Shown: in pieces, positions 52,000 to 60,616 of the stretch | Layout: every line of letters begins with the position of its first letter | Numbering within the stretch: position 1 is the stretch's first letter | Assembly: GCF_009911795.1 (NCBI RefSeq) | Contig: NZ_CP047898.1 | Coordinates: 4,030,001-4,094,000, forward strand | Reading direction: 5' to 3' | Source: Pseudarthrobacter psychrotolerans | Lineage (GTDB): Bacteria > Actinomycetota > Actinomycetes > Actinomycetales > Micrococcaceae | Length of the DNA: 64,000 nucleotides | The notes under the pieces: model-generated | Told to the model about the DNA's origin: nothing | The model's database searches: none | Seen by the model: the letters and a program-made list of their open reading frames with translations, nothing else | Position numbers and translations under genes: made by a program

Positions 52000-52929
52000 T
52001 CAGCTGACCATTGCCTCCCGCCAGCTGCGCAGGAAGGCTCCGCCGGCGTCGTCGTGAATGACGTCTTCCCCAAGCCCCAGATCGGCGGCCGTCAACACGT
52101 CATAGGGTTTGACCGGAACGCCGTCCGCCGGGCGGACATCAATGTGCTTCACGGGATGGTCGTTGTGGTGCAGCCAGTCCGCCATTGCGTAGTCCGTGCG
52201 GGAGTCCCCGACGGTCCGCCACGCCTGTGGCGTGATGCCCTGCGCGGCCAGCAACTCCACGGCGCGGCTGGCGCCGAGGTCCTTGCCCAGCCGCACGGAC
52301 TCAATATCGGTGGAAATGATGGTGGGGTCCACGCGGTAGTCCACCTCGTCGTCGGAATTCGGTGCGTGGTGCTCCAGCCGGACCACGCCCATGCCGTGGC
52401 GGGTCATCAGGTCCATGGCGTCGGAATCGAAAAGCTTCTGTTCGGCCAGGTAATCGGCGGACGGCACCTCGATGTGCTGCTCAACGGAGACCATGGCGCG
52501 CTTGGTCTCGTCGAAAAACATGTGCCTGGCGTAGTCCTCGGCCACGAGCCTGCGGACGTCATCGCCGTAGGACCTGGGCACGGCAAGGTCGTGATCAACG
52601 TGGATGGGGCCGGGCCCGGCAGCGGTGTAGCTGAACCACACGGCGCCCTTCTCGCAAATGGCGTGGATGACCGTCCCGGCGGGCATTCCCGCGGCGATCA
52701 TCGGCGCCATGACCTGCTCCCGGATGAAGGTATCGGAGCGGCCGGTATTGAAAATGACCGGAATTCCGGCGGTGGCCAGCGCCACGAGATCGGCAATGAT
52801 GCCTGGTTTCACGTCACGGGTCACGGGGCTGGCCACGGGTCCGTCGACGTCGAGCAGGAGGGCGAGGGGCGGGGTGGACGGCAGGCGGGCGCCGGGCGTG
52901 GTGCCGGCAGGGAATTCGGGTGCAGTCAT
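52000..52929 (-). CDS. HAD-superfamily hydrolase
   Basis: 309 residues. The nucleophile motif DVDGPVASP (with DxD), the Thr/Asn in PVIFNTGRSD, the Lys region and the C-terminal GDSRTDYAMADWL (with the metal-binding Asp) are all present. Probably a phosphatase acting on a sugar or nucleotide phosphate. The nearby Stealth gene suggests a role in sugar-phosphate polymer metabolism, but the substrate cannot be deduced. Confidence 0.85.
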   Translation of the reverse strand: MTAPEFPAGTTPGARLPSTPPLALLLDVDGPVASPVTRDVKPGIIADLVALATAGIPVIFNTGRSDTFIREQVMAPMIAAGMPAGTVIHAICEKGAVWFSYTAAGPGPIHVDHDLAVPRSYGDDVRRLVAEDYARHMFFDETKRAMVSVEQHIEVPSADYLAEQKLFDSDAMDLMTRHGMGVVRLEHHAPNSDDEVDYRVDPTIISTDIESVRLGKDLGASRAVELLAAQGITPQAWRTVGDSRTDYAMADWLHHNDHPVKHIDVRPADGVPVKPYDVLTAADLGLGEDVIHDDAGGAFLRSWREAMVS

Positions 52930-53046
52930 TGCACCATTCTCTCAGCCCAAGCCCTACGGGCGCACACGGTTACTCACACGCCGTCGTCGCATTCTGGTCC
53001 CATCACGGGCGGACAGTCCGCCGGCTAGTCAAGGGGTGCATGCAAA

Positions 53047-53226
53047 ATGTTCGGAACCATGGAAGCCGTCATTGTCTTCCTCGTAGTAGTAGCCTTGCTG
53101 GCGATTGCCGGCACCATCGTGGCCGTCCTTCGCGATGGCCGGGGGCACATGCCGCCAGAGCCTTCCCACCGGCCTTGGTCGGCAGATGAGCTGCCCAGCA
53201 GCCCCTACGTTTCCAGGAGTTTCTAG
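53047..53226 (+). CDS. Small single-pass membrane protein
   Basis: 59 residues: MFGTMEAVIVFLVVVALLAIA forms one membrane helix, followed by a polar tail (DGRGHMPPEPSHRPW, ending YVSRSF). GGGG lies about nine bases before the ATG. It is in the same direction as, and just upstream of, the SARP-like regulator. The function is unknown. Confidence 0.6.
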   Translation: MFGTMEAVIVFLVVVALLAIAGTIVAVLRDGRGHMPPEPSHRPWSADELPSSPYVSRSF

Positions 53227-53297
53227 ATCAGGGGCCGCGCATGAAAGCTCCGTTGAGCTCGTTGCGGCTGGCCTGCTGCGGCTGCGGAAACTCCCGG

Positions 53298-53324
53298 TTG
53301 ACTGCGTTCGGTTGGACGTACAAT
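53298..53324 (+). promoter_or_regulatory. Promoter for the SARP-like gene, probably leaderless
   Basis: TTGACT (53298-53303) and TACAAT (53319-53324) are close to sigma-A consensus (15-base spacing, slightly short). The ATG of the regulator begins only five bases after the minus 10 box, so transcription would start at or near the ATG, giving a leaderless mRNA, common in actinobacteria. Confidence 0.55.
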
Positions 53325-53329
53325 TGGCC

Positions 53330-55129
53330 ATGGCCGACGTCCGGATTCGGCTTCTCGGCCCACCTGCGATCGAGCGCCCCGATGGAGAGGGCCGGCAGCC
53401 CCGCGGCCGGAAGGCCTGGGCTCTGTTGGCCTATCTCGTGGTCCGGCACGCTTCGGCACACCGGTCGCAGCTGGCGTCCATGCTGTTCCCCGATGCGGAA
53501 GATCCCCTTGGGGCGCTCCGCTGGAATCTGTCGGAGCTGAGAAGGGCACTGGGACCCGGTGCGGTGCTCGGCGGTGACCCGCTTAGCCTTCTGCTCCCGT
53601 TGGGGCGCGGCTGCGATGTCGATGCCGCTACCGGATCCCAGGAAGTTCAGGCCTTGGACCTTGCGCCGGCGGGTGAACTGCTGGAAGGACTCTCCTTTGC
53701 GGACTGTCCGGCCTACGACGCATGGCTGACCACGGAGCGGCACCGGATCCGGAATTGTGTGCAAACCCTGCTGTACGAGGGCGCGTTGACTGCCCTTGCA
53801 TCCGGTGCCCCACAGGACGCTGCCGGGCTTGCCGGCAGGGCAGTTGAGATGGACCCGTTCAACGCGGACTTCCACGCGGTGCTGATCAGGGCGCTGCTGG
53901 CCGCCGGGGACCGTGTCAGGGCCCGGGATTATGCTTCCCGCTGCGCCGAACTCTTCCAACGGGAATTGGGCGTCGGGATGCCCGAGGAAGTGCAGCGGGC
54001 GCTCCAGTCTCCCGCCCGGCGGACGGGCGCAGAGCTCCCGGCCACTCCGGTCACCGTCCGTTCCTACCTTGATGCGGCCAAGTCCTGCCTGAGCGCCGGC
54101 GCCGTGGACAGGGCGTTGGAGCACCTGCGGCTGGCAACTGTCCTTGCGGACCGGACCGCCGACAGCGATTTGCGGGCAGAGTCGCTGCTGGCGCTTGCGG
54201 GAGCCCTGATCCACTCAGCCGGCGGGCGGGGAGCGGAAGCGGACGACCTCCTGCACCGCGCACTGTCCTTTACCCCGGACGGCGTTTCCGGCGTGGCGGC
54301 TGCTGCGTACCGGGAGCTTGGCTTTGTTTCCGCCCAACGCGGGACCCCGGCGAGGGCCGCCCGGTGGCTCGAGCAGGCGGAAGCTGCAGCCCAGGGTATG
54401 CCGGAGGAACTAGCAAGGATATTCGGCGTTCGTGGCATGACGACGTCGGACGTTGCACGGTACGACGTGGCCCTGACGGCGCTGAAGAAGTCCGATGACC
54501 TTGCCGCGGTCACAGGCAGCGGACGTCAACAGGCCTTTACTGCGGCGATGACAGGGCGGGTCCAGCTGCTTGTCGGCGAGTATCAGGAGGCCGCCGTGTC
54601 GCTCGACCGGTCGCTCGCGGCCATCGCCACGGAACACTGGACAGCGTTCCGCCCGCTGGCTGAATCGTTGCGCGGCGAAACGTACCTTGCCCTTGGCCAG
54701 CTGGATGAAGCGGGGCAGATGATCGAGCACGCGGCCGTTCTTGCCGAACTGTCCGGGGACCGCTGCTACATGGACGCGTCCGCCAACGCCCAGGTCAAAC
54801 TGAACGTGGCGCGTGGCAACGCTTCCGGCGCCCCCGAATGGATTGCCCGGGGACTGATGCCCCATCCCTGGTACGTGTGGTTCAGGGCCCGCGTCCTGGA
54901 CACAGCCTGCCAGTTTGCCATCAATACGAATTCACCGAATGCGGCACGCTACGCTGCCGAGCTCAGTGATGTGGCCAGCCGCAGCGGGCTCCGCGAACTC
55001 GTGGTCCGTGCGCACTCGCACCGCGCCGTCCTGGGAGACACCGCGGCTGGCGAAGCCATCCCCTTGTTGGCACGGGACCTCCGCAACCCTGCCCTGCTCG
55101 CTCATCTTGTTGCACGGAAGCAGCTGTAG
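53330..55129 (+). CDS. SARP/AfsR-like transcriptional regulator with BTAD domain
   Basis: 599 residues. Residues 1-85 (VRIRLLGPPAIERPDG, then RGRKAWALLAYLVVRHAS and LFPDAEDPLGALRWNLSELRRAL) form an OmpR-like winged helix. Residues 90-240 (LLEGLSFADCPAYDAWLTTER, RAVEMDPFNADFHAVLIRALLA) form the BTAD domain. The rest is TPR-like helical repeats. No AAA domain is present. Such regulators activate specialised pathways. The start is ATG 53330 (TTG 53324 possible). A target is not evident nearby. Confidence 0.85.
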   Translation: MADVRIRLLGPPAIERPDGEGRQPRGRKAWALLAYLVVRHASAHRSQLASMLFPDAEDPLGALRWNLSELRRALGPGAVLGGDPLSLLLPLGRGCDVDAATGSQEVQALDLAPAGELLEGLSFADCPAYDAWLTTERHRIRNCVQTLLYEGALTALASGAPQDAAGLAGRAVEMDPFNADFHAVLIRALLAAGDRVRARDYASRCAELFQRELGVGMPEEVQRALQSPARRTGAELPATPVTVRSYLDAAKSCLSAGAVDRALEHLRLATVLADRTADSDLRAESLLALAGALIHSAGGRGAEADDLLHRALSFTPDGVSGVAAAAYRELGFVSAQRGTPARAARWLEQAEAAAQGMPEELARIFGVRGMTTSDVARYDVALTALKKSDDLAAVTGSGRQQAFTAAMTGRVQLLVGEYQEAAVSLDRSLAAIATEHWTAFRPLAESLRGETYLALGQLDEAGQMIEHAAVLAELSGDRCYMDASANAQVKLNVARGNASGAPEWIARGLMPHPWYVWFRARVLDTACQFAINTNSPNAARYAAELSDVASRSGLRELVVRAHSHRAVLGDTAAGEAIPLLARDLRNPALLAHLVARKQL

Positions 55130-55258
55130 CATCACCAGGCAATCCTGCGCCGGCGGTGCAATGTCCGCGGCATGTGACAGATGGTCACTGTTTGGCTACA
55201 ACCTTGGGACGCCGCGGGCCAGACACTTCTCTTGGGCCGCCAAGCTGCCTAGGGTGGC

Positions 55259-55561
55259 ATGGTGATCTTTAAAGCTGTTGGCGAGGGACGCCCGTATCCC
55301 GACCATGGTTTCAACACGCCCAAACAGTGGGCGTCGCTGCCCCCGCGTCCTGTCCGCCTGGACGAACTGGTGACCACTAAACGGACACTGGACCTCGAGG
55401 CGCTCTTGGCCGAAGACTCCACCTTTTTCGGTGACCTTTTCCCCCACGTGGTGCAGTACCAGGGAACCCTTTACCTGGAGGACGGACTGCACCGCGCCGT
55501 CCGGACAGCGTTGCACCAGCGGACCGCCATCCACGCCCGTGTGCTGGTCATAGATGGCTAG
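55259..55561 (+). CDS. Conserved actinobacterial protein of unknown function
   Basis: 100 residues: VIFKAVGEGRPYPDHGFNTPKQWASLPPRPVRLDELVTTKRTLDLEALLAEDSTFFGDLFPHVVQYQGTLYLEDGLHRAVRTAL. The pattern is conserved in actinobacteria next to LytR_C-type genes, but I cannot assign a role. The stop codon overlaps the start of the next gene by eight bases (ATGGCTAG), so the two are coupled. Confidence 0.75.
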   Translation: MVIFKAVGEGRPYPDHGFNTPKQWASLPPRPVRLDELVTTKRTLDLEALLAEDSTFFGDLFPHVVQYQGTLYLEDGLHRAVRTALHQRTAIHARVLVIDG

Positions 55562-56219
55562 GAAGCCCAGGGACGCCAGGGTCCTGCACGGCCACCACAT
55601 TGTCACCGGCCCCGAACTGCGGGCCACGTTTGAAGCTGCCGGCGACCCCGACAATCCGGTGCGGGTGCGCCGCCGCGTGGTGCATGGAGTGGTCCTGGTT
55701 TTGCTGTTGGGCCTCATTGCGGGCGCCATCATCGTTGCGCTGGCCATCATGAACGGGCACCTGAAGCTTCCGACGACGGCGGGCAGCGATAAGCCCCTGG
55801 CCACCTGCCCCGGGGCCACCTTTGACTACACGCCCAACGACAAAATCAACCTCAACGTCTACAACTCCACCAGCCGTCCCGGGCTGGCCCGCTCTGTTGC
55901 GGATGAGTTGCTGGTCCGGAAGTTTGTGGTGGGGGCCGTGGCCAACACGGAGGCCGGTTTCCGCGGCGTGGCTGCAGTGATTTCCGGGGCCGCCGGGCAG
56001 TCTGCCGCCTTCAGCGTCCAGCGGAACCTGCTGGGCTCCGACTACTTCCAGGATGGCCGGACGGACGCCAGCGTGGACGTCATTCTTTCCAGCGATTACC
56101 GGGAACTCGCCGCCGCGGACCGCGTGGACCAGACGCCAGGCAAGCTCAGCTGTCCGCGTGAAAGCCGCCGGATCGCTGACGATGCCAAATGGCCGGTTAT
56201 TCCAACGGCCGGCCCCTGA
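55554..56219 (+). CDS. LytR C-terminal domain membrane protein
   Basis: 221 residues. One membrane helix (VVLVLLLGLIAGAIIVALAIM, about residues 43-63) is followed by an external LytR_C domain: INLNVYNSTSRPGLARSVADELLVRKFVVGAVANTE. The domain is often found at the end of LytR-CpsA-Psr cell-wall ligases; here it stands alone, so it may assist such an enzyme. It overlaps the upstream gene by eight bases. Confidence 0.85.
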   Translation: MARKPRDARVLHGHHIVTGPELRATFEAAGDPDNPVRVRRRVVHGVVLVLLLGLIAGAIIVALAIMNGHLKLPTTAGSDKPLATCPGATFDYTPNDKINLNVYNSTSRPGLARSVADELLVRKFVVGAVANTEAGFRGVAAVISGAAGQSAAFSVQRNLLGSDYFQDGRTDASVDVILSSDYRELAAADRVDQTPGKLSCPRESRRIADDAKWPVIPTAGP

Positions 56220-56227
56220 CCATTTGC

Positions 56228-56290
56228 CGTTGCTCTATCACGTCTGGTCGTTAAACCAGGCGGATGACGACCGGAAGTGATAGAGCAACG
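56228..56290. repeat. Intergenic palindrome (CGTTGCTCTATCAC type)
   Basis: CGTTGCTCTATCAC (56228-56241) and GTGATAGAGCAACG (56277-56290) are perfect reverse complements, with inner arms GTCTGGTCG and CGACCGGA. It lies between the convergent LytR_C and TetR genes. Confidence 0.7.
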
Positions 56291-56297
56291 CAGGGGT

Positions 56298-56939
56298 TTA
56301 CGGCAAGGGGAGGCTAACGCGCAGTGGTGCGCCGTCGTCGTCGAACCTTGCCCCGGCGCCCAGCTGGATGAACCGGACGGTCCGGGCGATCCGGGCCTCA
56401 AGTTCCGCGGGCTCGTTGCTGCCGCGCGCGGCGCTGGAGGAGAGTGTGCCGTGGATCAGCTGCGCTTGCTGCCCAATGTCCGCTTGCGGCAGGTAGCCCT
56501 GCGCCATGCCGTCCCTGAGGATTCCCTGCAGCAGGACACTGAGTTCACCCACGTGGTCGGCCAGTTTGGCAAAGGACGACGGCGACAGGACCGCCGCCAT
56601 CGCCGGTCCGGGCGGGAGGTGGCGGCGGCTGAGGTCCTCCACCTGGGTACGCACGTACAGGGCCAGCCGTTCGACGGGGTTCTCGAGCGTGCTCAGTGAC
56701 TCCCGGAGTTCGGCGAGGAAGCGCTCGGTCTCATCCAGGGCGTAGGAGATCAGCAGCTCTTCGATGTCCGCGTAATAGTTATAGACCGCGGTGCGCCCCA
56801 CCCCGGCATGCCGCGCGACGTCTGTCATGGTCAGTCCGGGCAGGCCGTGGGTGAACAGGAGTTCCCCGAACGCTGTCAGGACCCGGCGTTGAGTCTCGGC
56901 GCGTTGTGCGGCGTTGTTGGCCGCCGAAATCCTGGGCAT
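56298..56939 (-). CDS. TetR family transcriptional regulator
   Basis: 213 residues. The N-terminal helix-turn-helix is VLTAFGELLFTHGLPGLTMTDVARHAGVGRTAVYNYYADIEELL. The C-terminal ligand-binding part is helical (RFLAELRESLSTLENPVERLALYV). It is not divergent from a close enzyme or transporter gene, so its target is not evident. Confidence 0.85.
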   Translation of the reverse strand: MPRISAANNAAQRAETQRRVLTAFGELLFTHGLPGLTMTDVARHAGVGRTAVYNYYADIEELLISYALDETERFLAELRESLSTLENPVERLALYVRTQVEDLSRRHLPPGPAMAAVLSPSSFAKLADHVGELSVLLQGILRDGMAQGYLPQADIGQQAQLIHGTLSSSAARGSNEPAELEARIARTVRFIQLGAGARFDDDGAPLRVSLPLP

Positions 56940-56979
56940 GCAGACACTTTACCGCGATGTGTCAGTAAACCCGGAGTTC

Positions 56980-57030
56980 TTGTCCAGATCATCAGGGTTT
57001 GGCCGTGGTTTGAGTGGATTATCTGGACAA
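56980..57030. repeat. Intergenic palindrome (TTGTCCAGAT type)
   Basis: TTGTCCAGATCATC (56980-56993) pairs with GATTATCTGGACAA (57017-57030) over 14 bases with one mismatch. It lies between the tail of the DsbA-like gene and the TetR start. Confidence 0.65.
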
Positions 57031-57047
57031 AAACTTGTCGGGAGGGG

Positions 57048-57764
57048 TTAGACCGCGCAGCCGTCCGGGCCGCAGGCCTCGCCGTCGTTGCCGTTCGCGG
57101 CGTTGACCAGAACCAGCGGGTTGGTCTCCTGCCAGGCCTGGTTGAGCGCCGCAGTGAACGTTTCTGCAGGCTGGGCACCCGAGAGGCCGAACTTGCGGTC
57201 AATCACGAAGAACGGGACACCCGTGATGCCCAGGGCGCGGGCTTCCTCGAAATCGAGGCGGACGTCGTCGGCGTATTTGTCCGTGGTGAAGAGTTCGGTG
57301 ACTTCGTCGGTGCTGAGGCCCAGATCCTGGCCCAGGGCGGCAAGGTACTCGGCGCTGCCGATGTCCTTGCCGTGCTCGAAGTGGTCGCTCAGGAGGCGTT
57401 CCTTGGCGGCATCCTGCTGTCCGTGCCGGGCCGCGAGGTGGATCAGGCGGTGGGCGGTGAAGCTGTTGGCCACCACCACCTGGTCGAACCGGTAGTCCAG
57501 GCCCTCGCCCTTTGCCTGCGCGGTGACGTGGTCAAACATCTGTGAGACCTGCGCCGGGGCCATGCCCTTGCGCGTGCTCAGGTAGTCCAGTTCGGTGCCG
57601 TCATAGTGCTCCGGGAGGGCGGGGTCCAACTGGTAGCTGCGCCACTTCACCTCCACAGCGTCGCGGTGCGGGAACTCGGCCAGGGCGGCCTCGAACCGTC
57701 GCTTGCCGATGTAGCACCACGGACACGCGACGTCTGACCAGATCTCAATCTTCATGCTTGCCAC
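57048..57764 (-). CDS. DsbA/FrnE-type oxidoreductase
   Basis: 238 residues. The thioredoxin-like active site CPWC is at residues 14-17 (SDVACPWCYIGKRRFE), followed by the DsbA-type helical insert (LIHLAARHGQQDAAKERLLSDHF) and the cis-Pro segment GITGVPFFVID. It lacks a signal peptide, so it acts in the cytoplasm as in FrnE-like proteins. ATG 57764; an ATG at residue 4 is an alternative. Confidence 0.9.
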   Translation of the reverse strand: MASMKIEIWSDVACPWCYIGKRRFEAALAEFPHRDAVEVKWRSYQLDPALPEHYDGTELDYLSTRKGMAPAQVSQMFDHVTAQAKGEGLDYRFDQVVVANSFTAHRLIHLAARHGQQDAAKERLLSDHFEHGKDIGSAEYLAALGQDLGLSTDEVTELFTTDKYADDVRLDFEEARALGITGVPFFVIDRKFGLSGAQPAETFTAALNQAWQETNPLVLVNAANGNDGEACGPDGCAV

Positions 57765-57832
57765 AACTGCGGATGCCCCGGGGCCATTCCGCCGCGGGGT
57801 GTCAGATTGGTCACCATTGTGGGGGCGGTCGG

Positions 57833-58363
57833 TCAGACGGCCCGCTCCAGGACGAAGTCGTGCTCCACTGTGGTTCCCAGCCGGAAGGACTTGCTGCCCA
57901 CCTTGCGGAAACCGGACTTTTCGTAGAAACGGATGGCCCTCGCGTTCTGGCTATTGACGCCGAGCCACACCCCGGCCGCGCCCGCTGCGGCGGCAGCCTG
58001 CAGGCTATCGTGCATCAGCTCGGCGGCGGCACCCAGGCCGTGATGTTCAGGGTGGACGTAGCATTTGCTGAGCTCCATGGAAGGCAGCATCTTCAGGGCG
58101 GACGCCACATCCGGATCCTCCGCTGTCCGGTTGATGAGCAGGCTGTAGCCGCGGAGCGCGCCGTCGGCGTCGATGACCAGGACGGTGACATCAGGATCCG
58201 CCAGGTACTCCCGGAAGTGCTTTTCGCTGAGCGTGTTGGCCACGTGCGCGGCAATGTCCGCCGGTGACGACGACGGCGGGCAGGCCAGCGGGAAGGTGAC
58301 GGCCGCCAGCTCGGCGAGCGGTCCGGCGTCGTCCGTTGTTGCCTTTCGGATGGTGTGGGTCAT
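57833..58363 (-). CDS. GNAT family N-acetyltransferase
   Basis: 176 residues. Motif A is CYVHPEHHGLGAAAELMHDSL with the acetyl-CoA loop (HGLGAA); motif B has VWLGVNSQNARAIRFYEKSGF. The acceptor substrate cannot be predicted. It lies between the sugar operon and the DsbA-like gene on the same strand, 23 bases from the isomerase gene end, but is probably independent. Confidence 0.88.
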   Translation of the reverse strand: MTHTIRKATTDDAGPLAELAAVTFPLACPPSSSPADIAAHVANTLSEKHFREYLADPDVTVLVIDADGALRGYSLLINRTAEDPDVASALKMLPSMELSKCYVHPEHHGLGAAAELMHDSLQAAAAAGAAGVWLGVNSQNARAIRFYEKSGFRKVGSKSFRLGTTVEHDFVLERAV

Positions 58364-58385
58364 GCAGGGATTCTACGTTCGCTTC

Positions 58386-59387
58386 CTAGGGTTTGGAGCT
58401 GAAGGCGGCGTCGAAGGAGGTGTTTGACGGCGGGAAGTCGAACTTTTTCAGCGCTGCGAGGGCTTCGGGGGCGCCGTGGAGGCGGTCCATGCCGGCGTCT
58501 TCCCATTCGACGGAGATGGGTCCGGTGTAGCCGATCGCGGCGAGGGCGCGGAAGGATGATTCCCAGGGGACATCGCCGCGGCCGGCGGAGACGAAGTCCC
58601 AGCCGCGGCGGGGGTCGCCCCACGGCAGGTGCGAGCCCATAACGGTGTTCCGGCCGGTGGGGCGGAGCTTCGTGTCCTTGCAGTCGACGTGGTAGATCCG
58701 GTCCTTGAAGTCCCAGATGAACGAGACGGGGTCGATGCCCTGCCACATGAAGTGGGAGGGGTCCCAGTTCAGGCCGAACGCTTCACGGTGGCCGATCGCT
58801 TCGAGGGTGCGCACTGTGGTCCAGTAGTCGTAGGCGATTTCGGAGGGGTGGACTTCGTGGGCGAAGCGGACGCCGCATTCGTCGAAGACGTCCAGGATGG
58901 GGTTCCAGCGGTCGGCGAAGTCCTGGTAGCCGGCCTCGATCACGGCGGCGGGGACGGGCGGGAACATTGCCACGTACTGCCAGATCGAGGAGCCGGTAAA
59001 TCCGACGACGGTGTCCACGCCGAGTGCCTTTGCCAGCCGGGCGGTGTGTTTCATTTCCTCGGCGGCGCGTTGGCGGACGCCCTCGGGATCGCCGTCGCCC
59101 CAGACCTTCGCGCCCACGATCGCTTCGTGGCGGAAGTCGATGGGGTCATCGCACACGGCCTGGCCCTTGAGGTGGTTGGAGATGGCCCAGACCTTGAGGT
59201 TGTACTTGGCCAGGACGGCGAGCTTGGACTCGACGTAGCCGGGTTCGTCCCAGCGCCAGGCGTCCAGGTGGTCCCCGGACACGGCGATTTCCAGGCCGTC
59301 ATAGCCCCAGCCGGACGCCAGTTTGGCGACCTCCTCGAACGGGAGGTCGGCCCACTGGCCGGTGAACAGGGTATAGGGGCGGGACAT
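58386..59387 (-). CDS. Sugar phosphate isomerase/epimerase (last gene of sugar operon)
   Basis: 333 residues of the xylose-isomerase-like TIM barrel: LASGWGYDGLEIAVSGDHLD, then the Glu in RFAHEVHPSEIAYDY, the Asp and His in GLNWDPSHFMWQGID and the Asp in IYHVDCKDTKL, giving a metal-binding site. Typical of sugar epimerases in inositol-like and 3-keto-sugar pathways. Starts one base after the dehydrogenase stop. Confidence 0.88.
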   Translation of the reverse strand: MSRPYTLFTGQWADLPFEEVAKLASGWGYDGLEIAVSGDHLDAWRWDEPGYVESKLAVLAKYNLKVWAISNHLKGQAVCDDPIDFRHEAIVGAKVWGDGDPEGVRQRAAEEMKHTARLAKALGVDTVVGFTGSSIWQYVAMFPPVPAAVIEAGYQDFADRWNPILDVFDECGVRFAHEVHPSEIAYDYWTTVRTLEAIGHREAFGLNWDPSHFMWQGIDPVSFIWDFKDRIYHVDCKDTKLRPTGRNTVMGSHLPWGDPRRGWDFVSAGRGDVPWESSFRALAAIGYTGPISVEWEDAGMDRLHGAPEALAALKKFDFPPSNTSFDAAFSSKP

Positions 59388-59388
59388 G

Positions 59389-60606
59389 TCAGGCTCCTTC
59401 AGAAGTAGCGGTCAGGGCTGTCGGCGTGCCGGCCGGGGTGCCGGCCAGCTGGATGATGGAACTTTTAGCGGCGGCGGATTCTTCCACCGCATTCAGGATG
59501 CGCTGGACGGTGAGGCCGTCCTCGAACGACGGCGACGGTTCGGTCCCGGCATCGATCGCCAACAGGAAGTCGCGGATCTCGTGCGTGAACGTGTGCTCCC
59601 AGCCGATGATGTGGCCTTGCGGCCACCAGGCTGCGAGATACGGGTGCTCGGGCTCGTTGACCAGGATCCGGCGGAAGCCTTGCTCGCGAACGGAAACGGT
59701 GGCGTCCAGGAATCCCAGTTCGTTCAGGTTCTCCAGATCGAAAAGGATGGCGCCCTTTTCCCCGTAGATCTCCAGTTTCAGCGAGTTCTTCCGGCCGGTG
59801 GCTACCCGGGAGACCTCCACGGATGCGATTGCTCCGGAGGAGAGGGACAGCGTTGCCCAAGCGGCGTCGTCGACCGTTACTTCCTCGAGTCCGGCTTCTC
59901 CGGGACGCTGCGTAGTGAACGTGTGCATCCGGCCGGACACTTCGGTGACCTGGTCCCCGAGCAGGAACAGCACCTGGTCGATCGCGTGTGAGGCGATGTC
60001 CCCGAGCGCCCCCGAGCCCGCGGTCTCCCTTTTGAGCCGCCACGTCATGGGTGCGCTCTCATCAGCGAGCCAGTCCTGGAAGTAGGCGGCACGGACGTGC
60101 CGGACGGTGCCCAGCCTGCCCTCCGCAATCAGCTCCTTCGCGAGGGCCAGGGCCGGGACGCGCCGGTAGTTGAACCCCACCATGGACTGCACTCCTGCTG
60201 CCCGGGCAGTCTGCGCCGCTGCCGTCATGGCCTCGGCCTCAGCCAGGGTGTTGGCCAGCGGCTTCTCCAGAAGCACGTGCTTGCCCGCTTCGAGGGCGGC
60301 GATCGCGATCTCGGCGTGCAGCCAGCCCGGGGCGCAAATGTCAACGATGTCGATGTCATCGCGTTCGATGACCGTCCGCCAGTCGGTGGACGTTTCAGCC
60401 CAGCCGTACTTCCCGGCGGCCTCGGCAACCCCGGCGGCGTCCCGGCCCACCAGGACTTTCTGCTCGAACGCCGGGACATCGAAGTAGCTGGCGACGTTCC
60501 GCCACGCGTTCGAGTGGGCTTTGCCCATGAACGCATAACCGATCATCGCCACACCCAGTTTTTTGAGTTCCGGGCGCGGATTGTTCGCTGGTTCGTGTGA
60601 GGTCAT
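59389..60606 (-). CDS. Gfo/Idh/MocA family oxidoreductase
   Basis: 405 residues. The NAD(P)-binding start LGVAMIGYAFMGKAHSNAWRN, the EKPLANT motif, MVGFNYRRVPA and the GIASHAIDQ-like GDIASHAIDQVLFLLG segment are all typical. The enzyme oxidises or reduces a sugar or cyclitol at one carbon. The start is ATG 60606. The upstream dehydrogenase of the same family ends 11 bases before it. Confidence 0.9.
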   Translation of the reverse strand: MTSHEPANNPRPELKKLGVAMIGYAFMGKAHSNAWRNVASYFDVPAFEQKVLVGRDAAGVAEAAGKYGWAETSTDWRTVIERDDIDIVDICAPGWLHAEIAIAALEAGKHVLLEKPLANTLAEAEAMTAAAQTARAAGVQSMVGFNYRRVPALALAKELIAEGRLGTVRHVRAAYFQDWLADESAPMTWRLKRETAGSGALGDIASHAIDQVLFLLGDQVTEVSGRMHTFTTQRPGEAGLEEVTVDDAAWATLSLSSGAIASVEVSRVATGRKNSLKLEIYGEKGAILFDLENLNELGFLDATVSVREQGFRRILVNEPEHPYLAAWWPQGHIIGWEHTFTHEIRDFLLAIDAGTEPSPSFEDGLTVQRILNAVEESAAAKSSIIQLAGTPAGTPTALTATSEGA

Positions 60607-60616
60607 GGTGGGGTTC

